This document shows positions 20,954-29,824 of a stretch of DNA of 64,000 nucleotides, in pieces. The notes beneath the pieces were generated by a model. That model saw nothing but the letters and a program-made list of their open reading frames with translations. It was not told where the DNA came from and searched no databases. The DNA is taken from contig NZ_JAHBAH010000001.1 of NCBI RefSeq assembly GCF_020510425.1, positions 2,709,001 through 2,773,000 on the forward strand. Reading direction: 5' to 3'. Source of the stretch: Quatrionicoccus australiensis (GTDB lineage Bacteria > Pseudomonadota > Gammaproteobacteria > Burkholderiales > Rhodocyclaceae). A program made the translations under genes and the position numbers. The first letter of the stretch is position 1. Every line of letters starts with the position of its first letter.

Positions 20954-22269
20954 GCGAAACCCCTTACGACGAGCACTTCGTCTCCTGGTTCCGGGCGGTC
21001 ACGCCCTACATCAACGCCTTTCGCGGCAAGACCTTCGTCATTGCCTTCGGTGGCAAGGCGGTGGCCAGCGAGTTTGCCAAGACCCTGGCCTACGACGTCA
21101 ACTTGCTGGTCAGCCTGGGCATCCGCCTGGTGCTGGTGCATGGCGCGCGGCCGCAGATCGAGGAAGAGCTGGCCGAAAAGAATCTCGAATCGGTCTATCA
21201 CCGCGGCTACCGGGTGACCGATGCGGCGGCGCTCGATTGCGTGCTCGACGCGGTGGGCAGCGTCTATCTCGAAATCGAGGCGATGCTGTCGCAGGGCTTG
21301 CCGAACACGCCGATGGCGAACAGCCGCATCCGCGTCATCGGCGGCAATTTCATCACCGGCCAGCCGATCGGCGTGCTCGACGGGATCGACATGCAGTACG
21401 CCGGCAAGGTGCGCAAGGTCGACGCCGAGGGCATCAACGCCCAGCTCGGTCTGGGCAACATCGTGCTGCTCAACTGCGAAGGGCCGTCGCCGACCGGCGA
21501 GATCTTCAACCTGCAGATGGAAGAAGCGGCCGAAGCCGTGGCCGTCGCGATCCGCGCCGACAAGCTGGTGTATCTGACCGACAGCCGCGGTGCGACGGAT
21601 CAGGCCGGCGAACTGATCGACGCGATGACCGCCGACGAGGTCGCCGAGCTGCTCAGTGGCGGCGAATGGCTGTCACCCGACATCCGCCGCTATCTGCCCT
21701 GCGCCGTGCGCGCGACGCGGACCGGCGTCGGCCGGGTGCATCTGATCAGTTACGAGCAGGACGGGGCGCTGCTGCGCGAGTTGTTCACGCACGACGGTGT
21801 CGGCACCGTGGTCACGCGCGAATCGCTGGAGAACATCCGCGAAGCCAAGCCGGACGACATCGCCGCCCTGATCGCGCTGATCGAGCCGATGGAAGAAGAG
21901 GGCATCCTGGTGCACCGGCCGCGCGAACTGCTCGAACGCGAGATCGAGCATTTCTCGATCATGCTGCACGACGGCATCATCGTCGGCTGCGCGGCGCTCT
22001 ACCGTCATTCCGACGAGGAGGCCGAACTGGCCTGCCTGGCGGTCAGCCCGGAGCATCGCGAATGGGGTTACGGCGAGCAGTTGATGACACGTATCGAAAA
22101 GCGCGCCAAGAAACTCGGCATCAAGCGCCTGCTGGTGCTGACGACGCGTACCGAGCACTGGTTCGTCGAGCGCGGTTTCAAGCTCGGCAATGTCGACGAC
22201 CTGCCGGCCAAGAAGCGCGACATGTACAACTATCAGCGGCGCTCCAAGGTGCTGTTCAAGACGCTTTGA
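20950..22269 (+). CDS. argA: N-acetylglutamate synthase
   Basis: Acetylates glutamate with acetyl-CoA, the first step of arginine synthesis. It has 439 residues. The N-terminal amino-acid-kinase domain (about 1-290) has FVIAFGGKAV, LVHGARPQIEEEL and VIGGNFITGQPIGV. The C-terminal GNAT domain (about 300-439) has ACLAVSPEHREWGYGEQLM, the acetyl-CoA loop. This two-domain arrangement is classical ArgA. The start is the ATG at 20950, whose TGA overlap with the end of pap implies coupled translation. The coupling of polyphosphate-dependent ADP formation to arginine synthesis is unusual, but it may only reflect gene order. It is followed 13 bases later by the CLC gene. Confidence 0.95.
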   Translation: MSETPYDEHFVSWFRAVTPYINAFRGKTFVIAFGGKAVASEFAKTLAYDVNLLVSLGIRLVLVHGARPQIEEELAEKNLESVYHRGYRVTDAAALDCVLDAVGSVYLEIEAMLSQGLPNTPMANSRIRVIGGNFITGQPIGVLDGIDMQYAGKVRKVDAEGINAQLGLGNIVLLNCEGPSPTGEIFNLQMEEAAEAVAVAIRADKLVYLTDSRGATDQAGELIDAMTADEVAELLSGGEWLSPDIRRYLPCAVRATRTGVGRVHLISYEQDGALLRELFTHDGVGTVVTRESLENIREAKPDDIAALIALIEPMEEEGILVHRPRELLEREIEHFSIMLHDGIIVGCAALYRHSDEEAELACLAVSPEHREWGYGEQLMTRIEKRAKKLGIKRLLVLTTRTEHWFVERGFKLGNVDDLPAKKRDMYNYQRRSKVLFKTL

Positions 22270-22282
22270 CCATGGGGCGCGC

Positions 22283-23539
22283 ATGACCGAGCCGAGCCGT
22301 CCGGAAGCGCTCGCCCTGCTCGCCTATCTTGGCAAGTGGATTCTGCTGGCGCTTGCCGTTGCCGTGCTGGCCGGTTCGGCGTCGGCCTTTTTCCTGTTCG
22401 CGCTGGACTGGGCCACCGCGACGCGCAGCGCGCACCGCTGGCTGATCTGGGGCCTGCCGTTTGCCGGCTTTGGCGTCGGCTGGCTCTATCTCAAATTCGG
22501 GCAACGGGTCGAGGCCGGCAATAATCTGCTGATCGACGAAATCCATGATCCGAAGAGTGTCGTGCCCCTGCGCATGGCGCCGCTGATCCTCGGCGGTACG
22601 GTCATCTCGCATCTGTTCGGCGCCTCGGTCGGGCGGGAAGGCACGGCCGTCCAGATGGGCGGGGCGTTGGCCGATCAGCTGACCCACCTGTTCAGGCTGC
22701 GCCATGAAGATCGCCGCATCATCCTGATGGCCGGGATCAGCGCCGGCTTTGCGTCGGTGTTCGGAACGCCGCTGGCGGGGGCGATCTTCGGCCTGGAAGT
22801 GCTGTCGGTTGGCCGCTTGCGCTACGACGCCATCCTGCCCTGCATGCTCGCGGCCATTGTGGCGGATCAGATCGGTCTGCTCTGGGGCGTGCAGCATACC
22901 CATTACGTGATTTCCTCGATTCCCCATCTCTCGGCCTGGGCGCTGCTCGCCATGGTGATTTCGGGGGCAATTTTCGGGTTGACCGGCAAGGCGTTTGCCG
23001 AGGCGACGCATGCCCTGGGCGGCTGGATGAAACAGAAAATTGCCTATGCACCGCTGCGCCCGCTCGCCGGCGGTATCGTGCTGGCCTGCATCGTCTGGTT
23101 CCTGGGCGCCGAGCGCTACATCGGCCTGGGTATTCCGACCATCGTCGAAGCTTTCGAACAGCCCCTGCCGGCCTATGACTTTGCCGCCAAGATGCTGCTT
23201 ACCGTAGCTTCGCTGGGCAGTGGTTTCAAGGGCGGCGAGGTGACGCCGCTGTTCTATATCGGTGCGACGCTGGGCAATGCACTGGCGCCCGTGCTTGACC
23301 TGCCCTTTCCGCTGCTCGCCGGGGTCGGCTTCGTCGCCGTCTTTGCCGGTGCGGCGAATACCCCGATCGCCTCGACGCTGATGGCGATGGAGATCTTCGG
23401 GGCGGAAATCGGTGTTTATGCCGGCATTGCCTGCGTCGTCAGTTTCCTGTTCTCCGGGCATAGCGGCATTTACCGGGCGCAACGCCGGGGGCATGCCAAA
23501 CACCGGCAAGCCCCTGCCGAAAGCAGGCCTGGCGATTAG
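22283..23539 (+). CDS. CLC-family anion transporter, fluoride-type (CLC-F) candidate
   Basis: 418 residues with about ten hydrophobic segments, the CLC antiporter fold, in the inner membrane. The usual GSGIP selectivity motif is replaced by GNNLLIDEIH (79-88), and GREGP by GREGT with the gating glutamate at Glu119. These substitutions are typical of the CLC-F subclass, which exports fluoride in exchange for protons. I saw no fluoride (crcB-type) riboswitch in front; the gene begins 13 bases after argA, so it is probably cotranscribed with it. An ordinary chloride/proton exchanger is the alternative. The ATG at 22283 was chosen because it starts the first hydrophilic-to-membrane transition and has GGGGCGCG just before it. 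Confidence 0.8.
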   Translation: MTEPSRPEALALLAYLGKWILLALAVAVLAGSASAFFLFALDWATATRSAHRWLIWGLPFAGFGVGWLYLKFGQRVEAGNNLLIDEIHDPKSVVPLRMAPLILGGTVISHLFGASVGREGTAVQMGGALADQLTHLFRLRHEDRRIILMAGISAGFASVFGTPLAGAIFGLEVLSVGRLRYDAILPCMLAAIVADQIGLLWGVQHTHYVISSIPHLSAWALLAMVISGAIFGLTGKAFAEATHALGGWMKQKIAYAPLRPLAGGIVLACIVWFLGAERYIGLGIPTIVEAFEQPLPAYDFAAKMLLTVASLGSGFKGGEVTPLFYIGATLGNALAPVLDLPFPLLAGVGFVAVFAGAANTPIASTLMAMEIFGAEIGVYAGIACVVSFLFSGHSGIYRAQRRGHAKHRQAPAESRPGD

Positions 23540-23656
23540 CCGGCCGGCGCCGTCCTGTCGTCCGCAGCCTGGCGCACCGCTGTTGCCGGTGGCCGGCTGC
23601 TTCACAGATCCTGTTCAGACCTTATAATTCGCGCATCAACCCCCACGGAGTTTCAC

Positions 23657-23929
23657 ATGGCACGTACCGTCAATTGCATCAAACTTGGCCGCGAGGCCGA
23701 AGGCCTGGATTTCCCGCCGTATCCGGGTGCGCTCGGGCAGCGCATTTTCGAGAATGTTTCCAAGGAAGCCTGGCAGCAGTGGATCAAGATGCAGACCATG
23801 CTGATCAACGAAAATCGTCTGAACCTGGTCGATGCCAAGCATCGCAAGTACCTGTCGGAACAGGTTGAAAAGCACTTCTTCGGCGATGGCGCCGACCGTA
23901 TCCAGGGCTATGTGCCGCCGGCTGCCTGA
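23657..23929 (+). CDS. yggX: Probable Fe(2+)-trafficking protein
   Basis: 90 residues, the family length. It begins [23 protein letters not shown] and continues with [16 protein letters not shown] and EQVEKHFFG, which are diagnostic for YggX. The family protects iron-sulphur clusters from oxidative damage, probably by handling labile Fe(II); the conserved N-terminal cysteine is Cys7. The ATG follows GGAG with suitable spacing. It has its own strong terminator 22 bases after the stop, so it is a monocistronic cytoplasmic gene. Confidence 0.95.
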   Translation: MARTVNCIKLGREAEGLDFPPYPGALGQRIFENVSKEAWQQWIKMQTMLINENRLNLVDAKHRKYLSEQVEKHFFGDGADRIQGYVPPAA

Positions 23930-23950
23930 GCCTGTTGCCTGGCCGATGAA

Positions 23951-23976
23951 AAAAATCCCGCTGCGGCGGGATTTTT
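23951..23976. terminator. Rho-independent terminator
   Basis: AAAAATCCCGC (23951-23961) pairs with GCGGGATTTTT (23966-23976) around a TGCG loop, followed by more T. It ends yggX and can also act on the minus-strand small gene that stops at 23991. Confidence 0.92.
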
Positions 23977-23990
23977 TTTCGGGCTGTTTT

Positions 23991-24161
23991 TCAGGCCGCC
24001 TTGCTTAACGCAAACAGCAGCAGGGCGCTGCCGGGAATCGCAATTGCTGCCAGGCGGACGCTGATGCGGCGGATGCCTTCGCCGAGTTCGTCGATGAACT
24101 GTTCCATGCCGTCGAAGAGTTCGGGAAAGGCGGCAACATCACTGCGGCAGTTCTTGTCCAT
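23991..24161 (-). CDS. Small single-pass membrane protein, hypothetical
   Basis: 56 residues. The coding frame begins with an ATG preceded by GGAGGACAGC, an excellent ribosome-binding site, and it ends at a TGA just before the yggX terminator. The N-terminal 30 residues are acidic and include FPELFDGMEQFIDELGEG; the C-terminal 20 (AAIAIPGSALLLFALSKAA) form one hydrophobic helix. I do not recognise the family. Evidence for coding is the strong ribosome-binding site, the adjacent terminator and the sensible amphipathic design. It might act as a small regulator of a membrane protein, which is speculation. Confidence 0.6.
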   Translation of the reverse strand: MDKNCRSDVAAFPELFDGMEQFIDELGEGIRRISVRLAAIAIPGSALLLFALSKAA

Positions 24162-24309
24162 GCTGTCCTCCAGAAGTTCGGTTGATGCTGCCTACTATCG
24201 CTAGCGAATGTTGCAAACACATGAAGGCCGGACCGGCGCAGTCTGTCACACGGGCTTAACACGCCTGCCATAGCCTGCGGCCATCGATTCCAAAAAATGC
24301 GGTGGTGCC

Positions 24310-26334
24310 TTGTTGAAAAAATGTTTTGCCTTGTTGTTTGGCGGGCTGGGTTTTCGCGGTCTTTTCATACTGATCGGCGCGGTCTCGATGCTGGCGTTTC
24401 TGGCCGTTGCCTTGCCGCATCTTCTGTTGCGCCTGGAAAGCATGCAGACGGCCGCAGCCCGTCTGGCCGCGATCAGTCGGGTCGAACCCCTGCATGCGCT
24501 GATCGGCGAACTGCGCGAGCAGCGTTTGCATCTTTTCCTGGCCGGGGCGGGTGATGCCTCATCCAGCATTTCACCCCCGAAAACGCCGATGACCGTTGCC
24601 GCCGGTTTACCGGTCGCCGAGCGTCTGCCGGCCTTGCTGGCCAGCACGCCGGAACAAGGCAGCGGGCGCCAGCGCCTGGCGCTTTTTACCGAATACCGGG
24701 AGGTCCTCGACGGGCTGCAGCAATCCCTGATCGAGCAGGTTGAACAGCCGGGTGTTGCTTCCGGCGGACGGCATGTGGCTGCGTTGAATGCGATCTGGCT
24801 GGAAGACCTGCCCTTGCTCAGCGAAATGCTGGCGCGGCTTGAGGTGCTGGCCGGTGTTGCCCAGCGCGAAGGCATGGTGGCGGAACGTCTGCGGCCGGAG
24901 TTGTCGGCGGCGGTTGCGGTCGCCGGGCATGCCCTGGAGAAACTGAAGAAGCACCTGGTTGCGCTGGATGCGACGGATCCGGCCTCCTCCGGCTTGCTCG
25001 ATCGGGCGGCTGATCTGGATAACCGCTTTGCGCTGGCGATCACCGTGGCCAACGGCCTGGCTTTGAGCAATACCGTCTATGCGCTGACGGAAATCGATAA
25101 TGCCTTCACCCAGCCGCTGGCGGCAGTCGCTGCGCTCGAAGGCTTGAGCCAGACGGTGCTGGTTGCCGCGCTCGGCGATGAGCTGGGGCGCGCCCGGCAG
25201 CATCTGCTGGTGACCGTGGTCCTGGTCATCGGCAGTCTGCTGCTCTCCGGCCTCGGGCTGTACAGCGCCTATCTCCGGCTCGCCGGCAACATCGATCTTC
25301 TCGCCAAGGGGGCCAGCCAGTTGGCCACCGGCGATCTGTCGGTGGCCATCGAGCTGGAAGGGCGCGACGAATTGCAGCGCATTGCCGGTTCCCTGTGCGA
25401 GGTGCGCGATGGCATGCGGCGCCTGGTCGGCGAAATCGTCAGCAGTGCGCACGCCCTGACCAGCGGCTCGCTGACCGTGGCGCAGGCGACCGCCGCTTCG
25501 GCCGGGCGCGCCCGGCAGCAGGAAGAGGACACCCGTCAGGTCGTGCTGGCGGTGGCTTCGGTCGGCCAGCAGGTCGGCGAGATTGTCCAGGCGGCAGGCG
25601 AAACGGACAGTGTGGCGCGCAATTCCGACCAACTGGCAAGTTCCGGCATGGCGTCGGTCAGTCTCGCCAAACAGGTGCTGGAAGGCATGAGCAGCGACAT
25701 TCTCCAGGCAACGGTTTGCCTTGATCGCATGGAGGCCGAGACGAAACAGGTGGCGACCGTGGTTGCGGTGATCAGCGCGATTGCCGAGCAGACCAATCTG
25801 CTGGCCCTGAATGCTGCGATCGAGGCGGCGCGCGCCGGTGAAAGCGGGCGTGGTTTCGCCGTCGTCGCCGACGAAGTCCGGAAACTGGCCGAACGTACGG
25901 CACTGAGCACGCGCGAGATTGGCCAGATGATCGATCGCATGCAGGGCATCGCCGGCGAGACGGCGGAGGCGGTACGCACCGCCGCCAGCCATGTCATGCA
26001 GAGCAATCAGCAGGCCGGCGAGGCCGAGGCCGCGATGCGCCGGATGCGCGACCAGGCGCGCCTGGTCGAAGCGGCGAGCGCGCGGATCACGCGCGCGCTC
26101 GGCACGCACAGCGAGGAAACCGGACGTATCGAACAGCTGGTTACGGGCATCGCGCAGTTGTCGGCAGAAAATGGCGAGGCGCTGGCCGGGGCATCCGATT
26201 CGGCGCGTTTGCTGGAGGTGCTGGCGGCGGATCTGCGGCAGGCGACCGGCAAGTTCCGACTGACAGAAAATGCGCTGCCGCAGCGGTCGACCGCTGAAAA
26301 AAGACATTTTTCGCTGCAGGCGGCGCTGGCCTGA
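24310..26334 (+). CDS. Methyl-accepting chemotaxis protein
   Basis: 674 residues. A first membrane helix at about 8-36 is followed by a periplasmic, helical region of about 260 residues, then a second membrane helix near 298-320. A HAMP-like segment follows, then a cytoplasmic signalling domain with the hairpin-tip motif [39 protein letters not shown] (in two runs, residues about 495-530). No C-terminal CheR-binding pentapeptide is seen. The start is unusual: an in-frame stop lies at 24271 and no ATG precedes the first helix, so TTG at 24310 (or 24313) with GGTGG upstream must be used. The ligand cannot be predicted. Confidence 0.9.
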   Translation: MLKKCFALLFGGLGFRGLFILIGAVSMLAFLAVALPHLLLRLESMQTAAARLAAISRVEPLHALIGELREQRLHLFLAGAGDASSSISPPKTPMTVAAGLPVAERLPALLASTPEQGSGRQRLALFTEYREVLDGLQQSLIEQVEQPGVASGGRHVAALNAIWLEDLPLLSEMLARLEVLAGVAQREGMVAERLRPELSAAVAVAGHALEKLKKHLVALDATDPASSGLLDRAADLDNRFALAITVANGLALSNTVYALTEIDNAFTQPLAAVAALEGLSQTVLVAALGDELGRARQHLLVTVVLVIGSLLLSGLGLYSAYLRLAGNIDLLAKGASQLATGDLSVAIELEGRDELQRIAGSLCEVRDGMRRLVGEIVSSAHALTSGSLTVAQATAASAGRARQQEEDTRQVVLAVASVGQQVGEIVQAAGETDSVARNSDQLASSGMASVSLAKQVLEGMSSDILQATVCLDRMEAETKQVATVVAVISAIAEQTNLLALNAAIEAARAGESGRGFAVVADEVRKLAERTALSTREIGQMIDRMQGIAGETAEAVRTAASHVMQSNQQAGEAEAAMRRMRDQARLVEAASARITRALGTHSEETGRIEQLVTGIAQLSAENGEALAGASDSARLLEVLAADLRQATGKFRLTENALPQRSTAEKRHFSLQAALA

Positions 26335-26390
26335 GCGTTAGCGGCCCCGGCGCTGCCGGCAGCAAGTGCCGGCTGGCGCCGTTCAGCGGG

Positions 26391-26624
26391 TCAGACGCAG
26401 CGTTCCGGACGCAGCAGGCTGAGGCGCTCGGCGGCGTGCCGGGCGGCTTCACGGTTGATTTCGGTCTGCTGGCGGCCGAAAGCGTCGCGCTCCTTGGGTT
26501 TGCAGGCCGCGGCTTCGATGCTGCGGATGCAGCGCCAGCGGTCGCCGAGCTTGGTCGGGAAGAGACGCATTTGATCCTTGGGGTGGTGTACCCGGCAACA
26601 GTAGCAGAACAGCATTTCCGTCAT
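26391..26624 (-). CDS. Small Cys-rich protein, hypothetical
   Basis: 77 residues. The N-terminal half has closely spaced cysteines and histidines: CYCCRVHH (Cys7, Cys9, Cys10, His13-14) and then WRCIRSIEAAAC, giving a possible zinc site. The C-terminal half is Arg/Glu-rich and helical. The ATG at 26622-26624 has GAGG about 7 bases upstream. It lies between the chemoreceptor and the EAL-CBS-GGDEF gene on the opposite strand. Likely real, but the function is unknown; a zinc-ribbon-like or nucleic-acid-binding role is possible. Confidence 0.65.
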   Translation of the reverse strand: MTEMLFCYCCRVHHPKDQMRLFPTKLGDRWRCIRSIEAAACKPKERDAFGRQQTEINREAARHAAERLSLLRPERCV

Positions 26625-26795
26625 CGCAACCTCGTCGCATAGGGAATCGTCATGGCTCCCAGCATGATAGGCCTATATTGCCGGCGCATGACAACTTTAA
26701 GAATGCCGGCGTTCCCGACCTGAATTCGATCTGTCGCCGTTTTGTCACAGAACTGAAATGGCGGCTTTCTAAACTGACCATCCTGTTCCTCCGAG

Positions 26796-28643
26796 ATGAT
26801 CCCGATGATAGTTTTGATGGATGACGAAGCAACCGAACTCCGCCGTATCCTGGCCGAGGAGTTGCTCTATCCGGTCTTCCAGCCGATCATCGATTTTCGT
26901 GTGCGGGCAATTCTCGGGTACGAGGCGCTGATCCGCGGTCCGGAAGGCAGCGCCCTGCACCGGCCCGACCAGCTGTTTGCCGCCGCTCACCGCGCCGGCT
27001 TTGCGCTCGAACTCGAGCATGCCTGCCGCGAAGCCAGTCTGCGCGCCTTTGCCGGTCAACGCCTGCCGGGACGCCTTTTCCTGAATGCCACGCCGGGGTG
27101 CCTGCTCGACCCGCAGATGATGAACGGCCATACCCGCGAGCTGCTCAATGAGCTGGGCATTGCCCCCAACCGCATCGTCATTGAACTGACCGAAAACCAG
27201 CAGATCACCGACATGCCGGGCATCCAGGAAGCGCTGCTGCATTATCGCGGGCGAGGCTTCCAGATCGCCATCGACGATCTCGGCGAGGGCTTCGCCAACC
27301 TGCGCATGTGGTCCGAGCTGCGCCCGGAATTCGTCAAGATCGACAAGCATTTCGTGCACGGCATTGCCGACGACCGGATCAAGTACCACTTCGTGCGGGC
27401 GATGCAGGATCTCGCCGAGATCTGCAATGCCTCGCTGGTTGCCGAAGGCATCGAGCGGCCCGAGGATTTCGCCTGCATCCGCGACATGGGCATCGCCTGC
27501 GGCCAGGGCTATTTCATCGCACATCCCGAGGTTTATCCGGCCCGCCAGCTGGCGCCTGGCGTGGTTGCCGCGCTGGCGCAGCAGCGCCTGTCGCTGTCGC
27601 CGATGGCCGCCAGTGCCGGCAAGATGCCGACGGCGCGCAACCTGCTGCGGCCGATCGAGCCGGTGCCCTTCGATGCCACCAACGCGACGGTCATCGAGCG
27701 TTTCGAGGCCGATCCCGAACTCGACGTGCTGCCGGTGGTGCAGGACGGGCAGCCGCTCGGCATGATCAACCGGCACAGCATGATCGACCGCTTCGCGCGG
27801 CCGTTCCGGAAGGAATTGTTCGGGCGCAAGAGCTGCGACCTGTTCATGGATCATGCGCCGCTCGTCGTCGACCAGAACGCCACCATCCAGGAGCTGGCGC
27901 TGATGCTGTCGATGGCGCCCAAGCACTACCTGTTCGACGGCTTCATCGTCACCGGCGAAGGCCAGTACCTCGGCGTCGGCAGCAGCCACGACCTGATGGC
28001 GACGATCACCGAGATGCAGATCAGCGCGGCGCGTTACGCCAATCCGCTGACCCAGTTGCCGGGCAATGTGCCGATCAACGAGCACATCGACCGGATGCTC
28101 ACGGCCGGCAGCGATTTTGTCGCGGCCTACATCGACATCGACAACTTCAAGCCCTACAACGATACCTTCGGCTATCGGCGCGGCGACGATGTGATCCAGT
28201 CACTCGGCCGGCTGATCTGCGAGGCGGCCGAGGAACGCCTGGATTTCGTCGGCCATATCGGCGGCGACGACTTTTTCGTCGTGTTTCAGAGCAGCGACTG
28301 GGAACTGCGCTGCTGGCAGCTGGTGCGCAGTTTCGCCGAAGCGATGGATGCGCAGCTCAGCCCGGAGGTGCGGGCGCGCGGCGGTTACATGGCGGAGAAC
28401 CGGCGCGGCGAGATTGCCTTCCATCCCTTGCCGACGCTGTCGATCGGCGCGGTCAAGGCGGTGCGCGGCGAGTACGAGTCACATCGCGAAGTCGCCGCGG
28501 CGGCTTCGGCGGCCAAGAAACAGGCCAAGAAAAAGGCGAAGAGCGCCGACAGCGAAACCCTGCTCGGCGGCAGCCTGTTCATCGAGCGGCGTCGTCCGGG
28601 CAGCATCGAGGCGATGCGCCAGGTCTTGCGCACGATCAACTGA
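26796..28643 (+). CDS. EAL-CBS-GGDEF c-di-GMP protein
   Basis: 615 residues, soluble. The EAL domain comes first, with FQPIIDFRVRAILGYEALIRGP at about 30-50 (split over the motif), ELTENQ, DDLGEGFANL near 159 and KIDKHF, so catalytic residues look intact. Two CBS-type segments occupy the middle (about 280-410). The GGDEF domain follows NPLTQLPGN, but its signature is GGDDF (near 489) with Glu replaced by Asp, and the inhibitory-site motif is not clear. The order EAL-CBS-GGDEF marks a known subfamily. I infer a phosphodiesterase regulated by a nucleotide bound to CBS, with weak or no cyclase activity. The Lys/Ala-rich stretch at about 568-585 is a likely flexible region. The ATG at 26796 is preceded by CCTCCGAG. 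Confidence 0.9.
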   Translation: MIPMIVLMDDEATELRRILAEELLYPVFQPIIDFRVRAILGYEALIRGPEGSALHRPDQLFAAAHRAGFALELEHACREASLRAFAGQRLPGRLFLNATPGCLLDPQMMNGHTRELLNELGIAPNRIVIELTENQQITDMPGIQEALLHYRGRGFQIAIDDLGEGFANLRMWSELRPEFVKIDKHFVHGIADDRIKYHFVRAMQDLAEICNASLVAEGIERPEDFACIRDMGIACGQGYFIAHPEVYPARQLAPGVVAALAQQRLSLSPMAASAGKMPTARNLLRPIEPVPFDATNATVIERFEADPELDVLPVVQDGQPLGMINRHSMIDRFARPFRKELFGRKSCDLFMDHAPLVVDQNATIQELALMLSMAPKHYLFDGFIVTGEGQYLGVGSSHDLMATITEMQISAARYANPLTQLPGNVPINEHIDRMLTAGSDFVAAYIDIDNFKPYNDTFGYRRGDDVIQSLGRLICEAAEERLDFVGHIGGDDFFVVFQSSDWELRCWQLVRSFAEAMDAQLSPEVRARGGYMAENRRGEIAFHPLPTLSIGAVKAVRGEYESHREVAAAASAAKKQAKKKAKSADSETLLGGSLFIERRRPGSIEAMRQVLRTIN

Positions 28644-28683
28644 GCTGCCCGGCGGTCGACGCCGGGAAAATGGCAAAAACCGT

Positions 28684-29706
28684 TCAGTAAAACAATTTCC
28701 CCAGGTCGAGCGTGGCTTGCCGGCCGATGCTCGGCCAGTAACTGGCCAGCCAGGCGCGCGCATGTTCGCGGCCATCGTCGCGCAGACTCTCGAAGAATTC
28801 GCGATTGACCGTCAGCTTGCTTTCGGCGGGCAGCGCGCCGAGCAGGGCATCGGCGCTGATCGCGTGGAAGCGCAGGCGCTTCATGCGCTGCTCGAAGCGG
28901 TTGAGCGGCAGCCAGTCGGGCAGCCAGGATTCGCCGACCTGGTCGCGCAGGTGCGCGAACATCCGCATCTCGCGCAGGAAGGTGGCGTTGAAGGCCAGCT
29001 CGCGCAGGCGGACCCGGATGTCCTGTGCCGTTTCCGGCGTTTCGCTGTAGCGCAGCGGGGTCAGCAGCACGAGCATGATGTCGGCAGCGGTACACTCGTA
29101 AAAAAGCGGGAAAACCGCCGGGTTGGCGCTGTAGCCGCCATCCCAGTAAGGCTCGCCATCAATGATCACGCTGCGGTGGATGGTCGGCAGGCAGGCCGAG
29201 GCGAGCAGGGCGTCGACCGACAGTTCGTGGTTCTTGAAAATGCGCAGCTTGCCGGAATTGGCATGCGTTGCCGCGATGAACAGCTTGACCGGGCTTTCCC
29301 GGCGCAGGCGGGCGAAGTCGATCTGCTGGCCGATGATGTCGCGCAGCGGGTTGAGATCGAGCGGATTGAGTTGTTCCGGCGACAGGTGCTCGGTCCATTG
29401 CAGCATCATTTTCATCGCCGGCGCCATGCCGGCTGACTGTCGGCTCTGGTCGAAGGGCGAACTCTTCGCTACGGCAGTCCAGAAATCGGCCAGCGCCTGG
29501 CGGGCGCCGTCGCGGCCGCCGGCCATCAGGCCTTGCGCCAGGCAGGCGGCGTTCATCGCGCCGGCGCTGGTGCCGCTGACGCCTTCAAAACCGATGCGGC
29601 CGTCTTCGAGCAGGGCATCGAGAACGCCCCAGGTAAAGGCGCCGTGCGCGCCGCCGCCCTGCAGGGCGAGGTTGAGCACGGCCGGAGAGGCGGAAGATGT
29701 GGTCAT
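28684..29706 (-). CDS. Patatin-like phospholipase family protein
   Basis: 340 residues. The oxyanion-hole motif GGGAHGA is near residue 18, the nucleophile elbow GTSAG (Ser) near 46, and the acidic partner in WDGGY near 208, so the Ser-Asp dyad is intact. No signal peptide is present, so it is cytoplasmic or peripheral. The ATG at 29706 begins a sequence that reaches the GGGAHGA motif with the usual spacing. It is divergent from the RlmN-like gene and faces the EAL-CBS-GGDEF gene. The family hydrolyses acyl lipids. A phasin gene lies about 1.2 kb away, so a polyhydroxyalkanoate-related role can be imagined, but nothing in the sequence demonstrates it. Confidence 0.88.
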   Translation of the reverse strand: MTTSSASPAVLNLALQGGGAHGAFTWGVLDALLEDGRIGFEGVSGTSAGAMNAACLAQGLMAGGRDGARQALADFWTAVAKSSPFDQSRQSAGMAPAMKMMLQWTEHLSPEQLNPLDLNPLRDIIGQQIDFARLRRESPVKLFIAATHANSGKLRIFKNHELSVDALLASACLPTIHRSVIIDGEPYWDGGYSANPAVFPLFYECTAADIMLVLLTPLRYSETPETAQDIRVRLRELAFNATFLREMRMFAHLRDQVGESWLPDWLPLNRFEQRMKRLRFHAISADALLGALPAESKLTVNREFFESLRDDGREHARAWLASYWPSIGRQATLDLGKLFY

Positions 29707-29824
29707 GGCTGACTTTCCAAAAGGCGGTGCAGAGAGGTGCATCTTGCGGTGCACCAGCAAAAAAGGCAAAAAATGCGGGTCGACCGCTGGCGGTGCGGCG
29801 GCAGTGTTAACATTCGCCCCTCCT

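Noticed and set aside
22000..22283. Fluoride riboswitch upstream of the CLC gene
   Set aside because: The sequence here is argA coding region; no crcB-type motif was recognisable.
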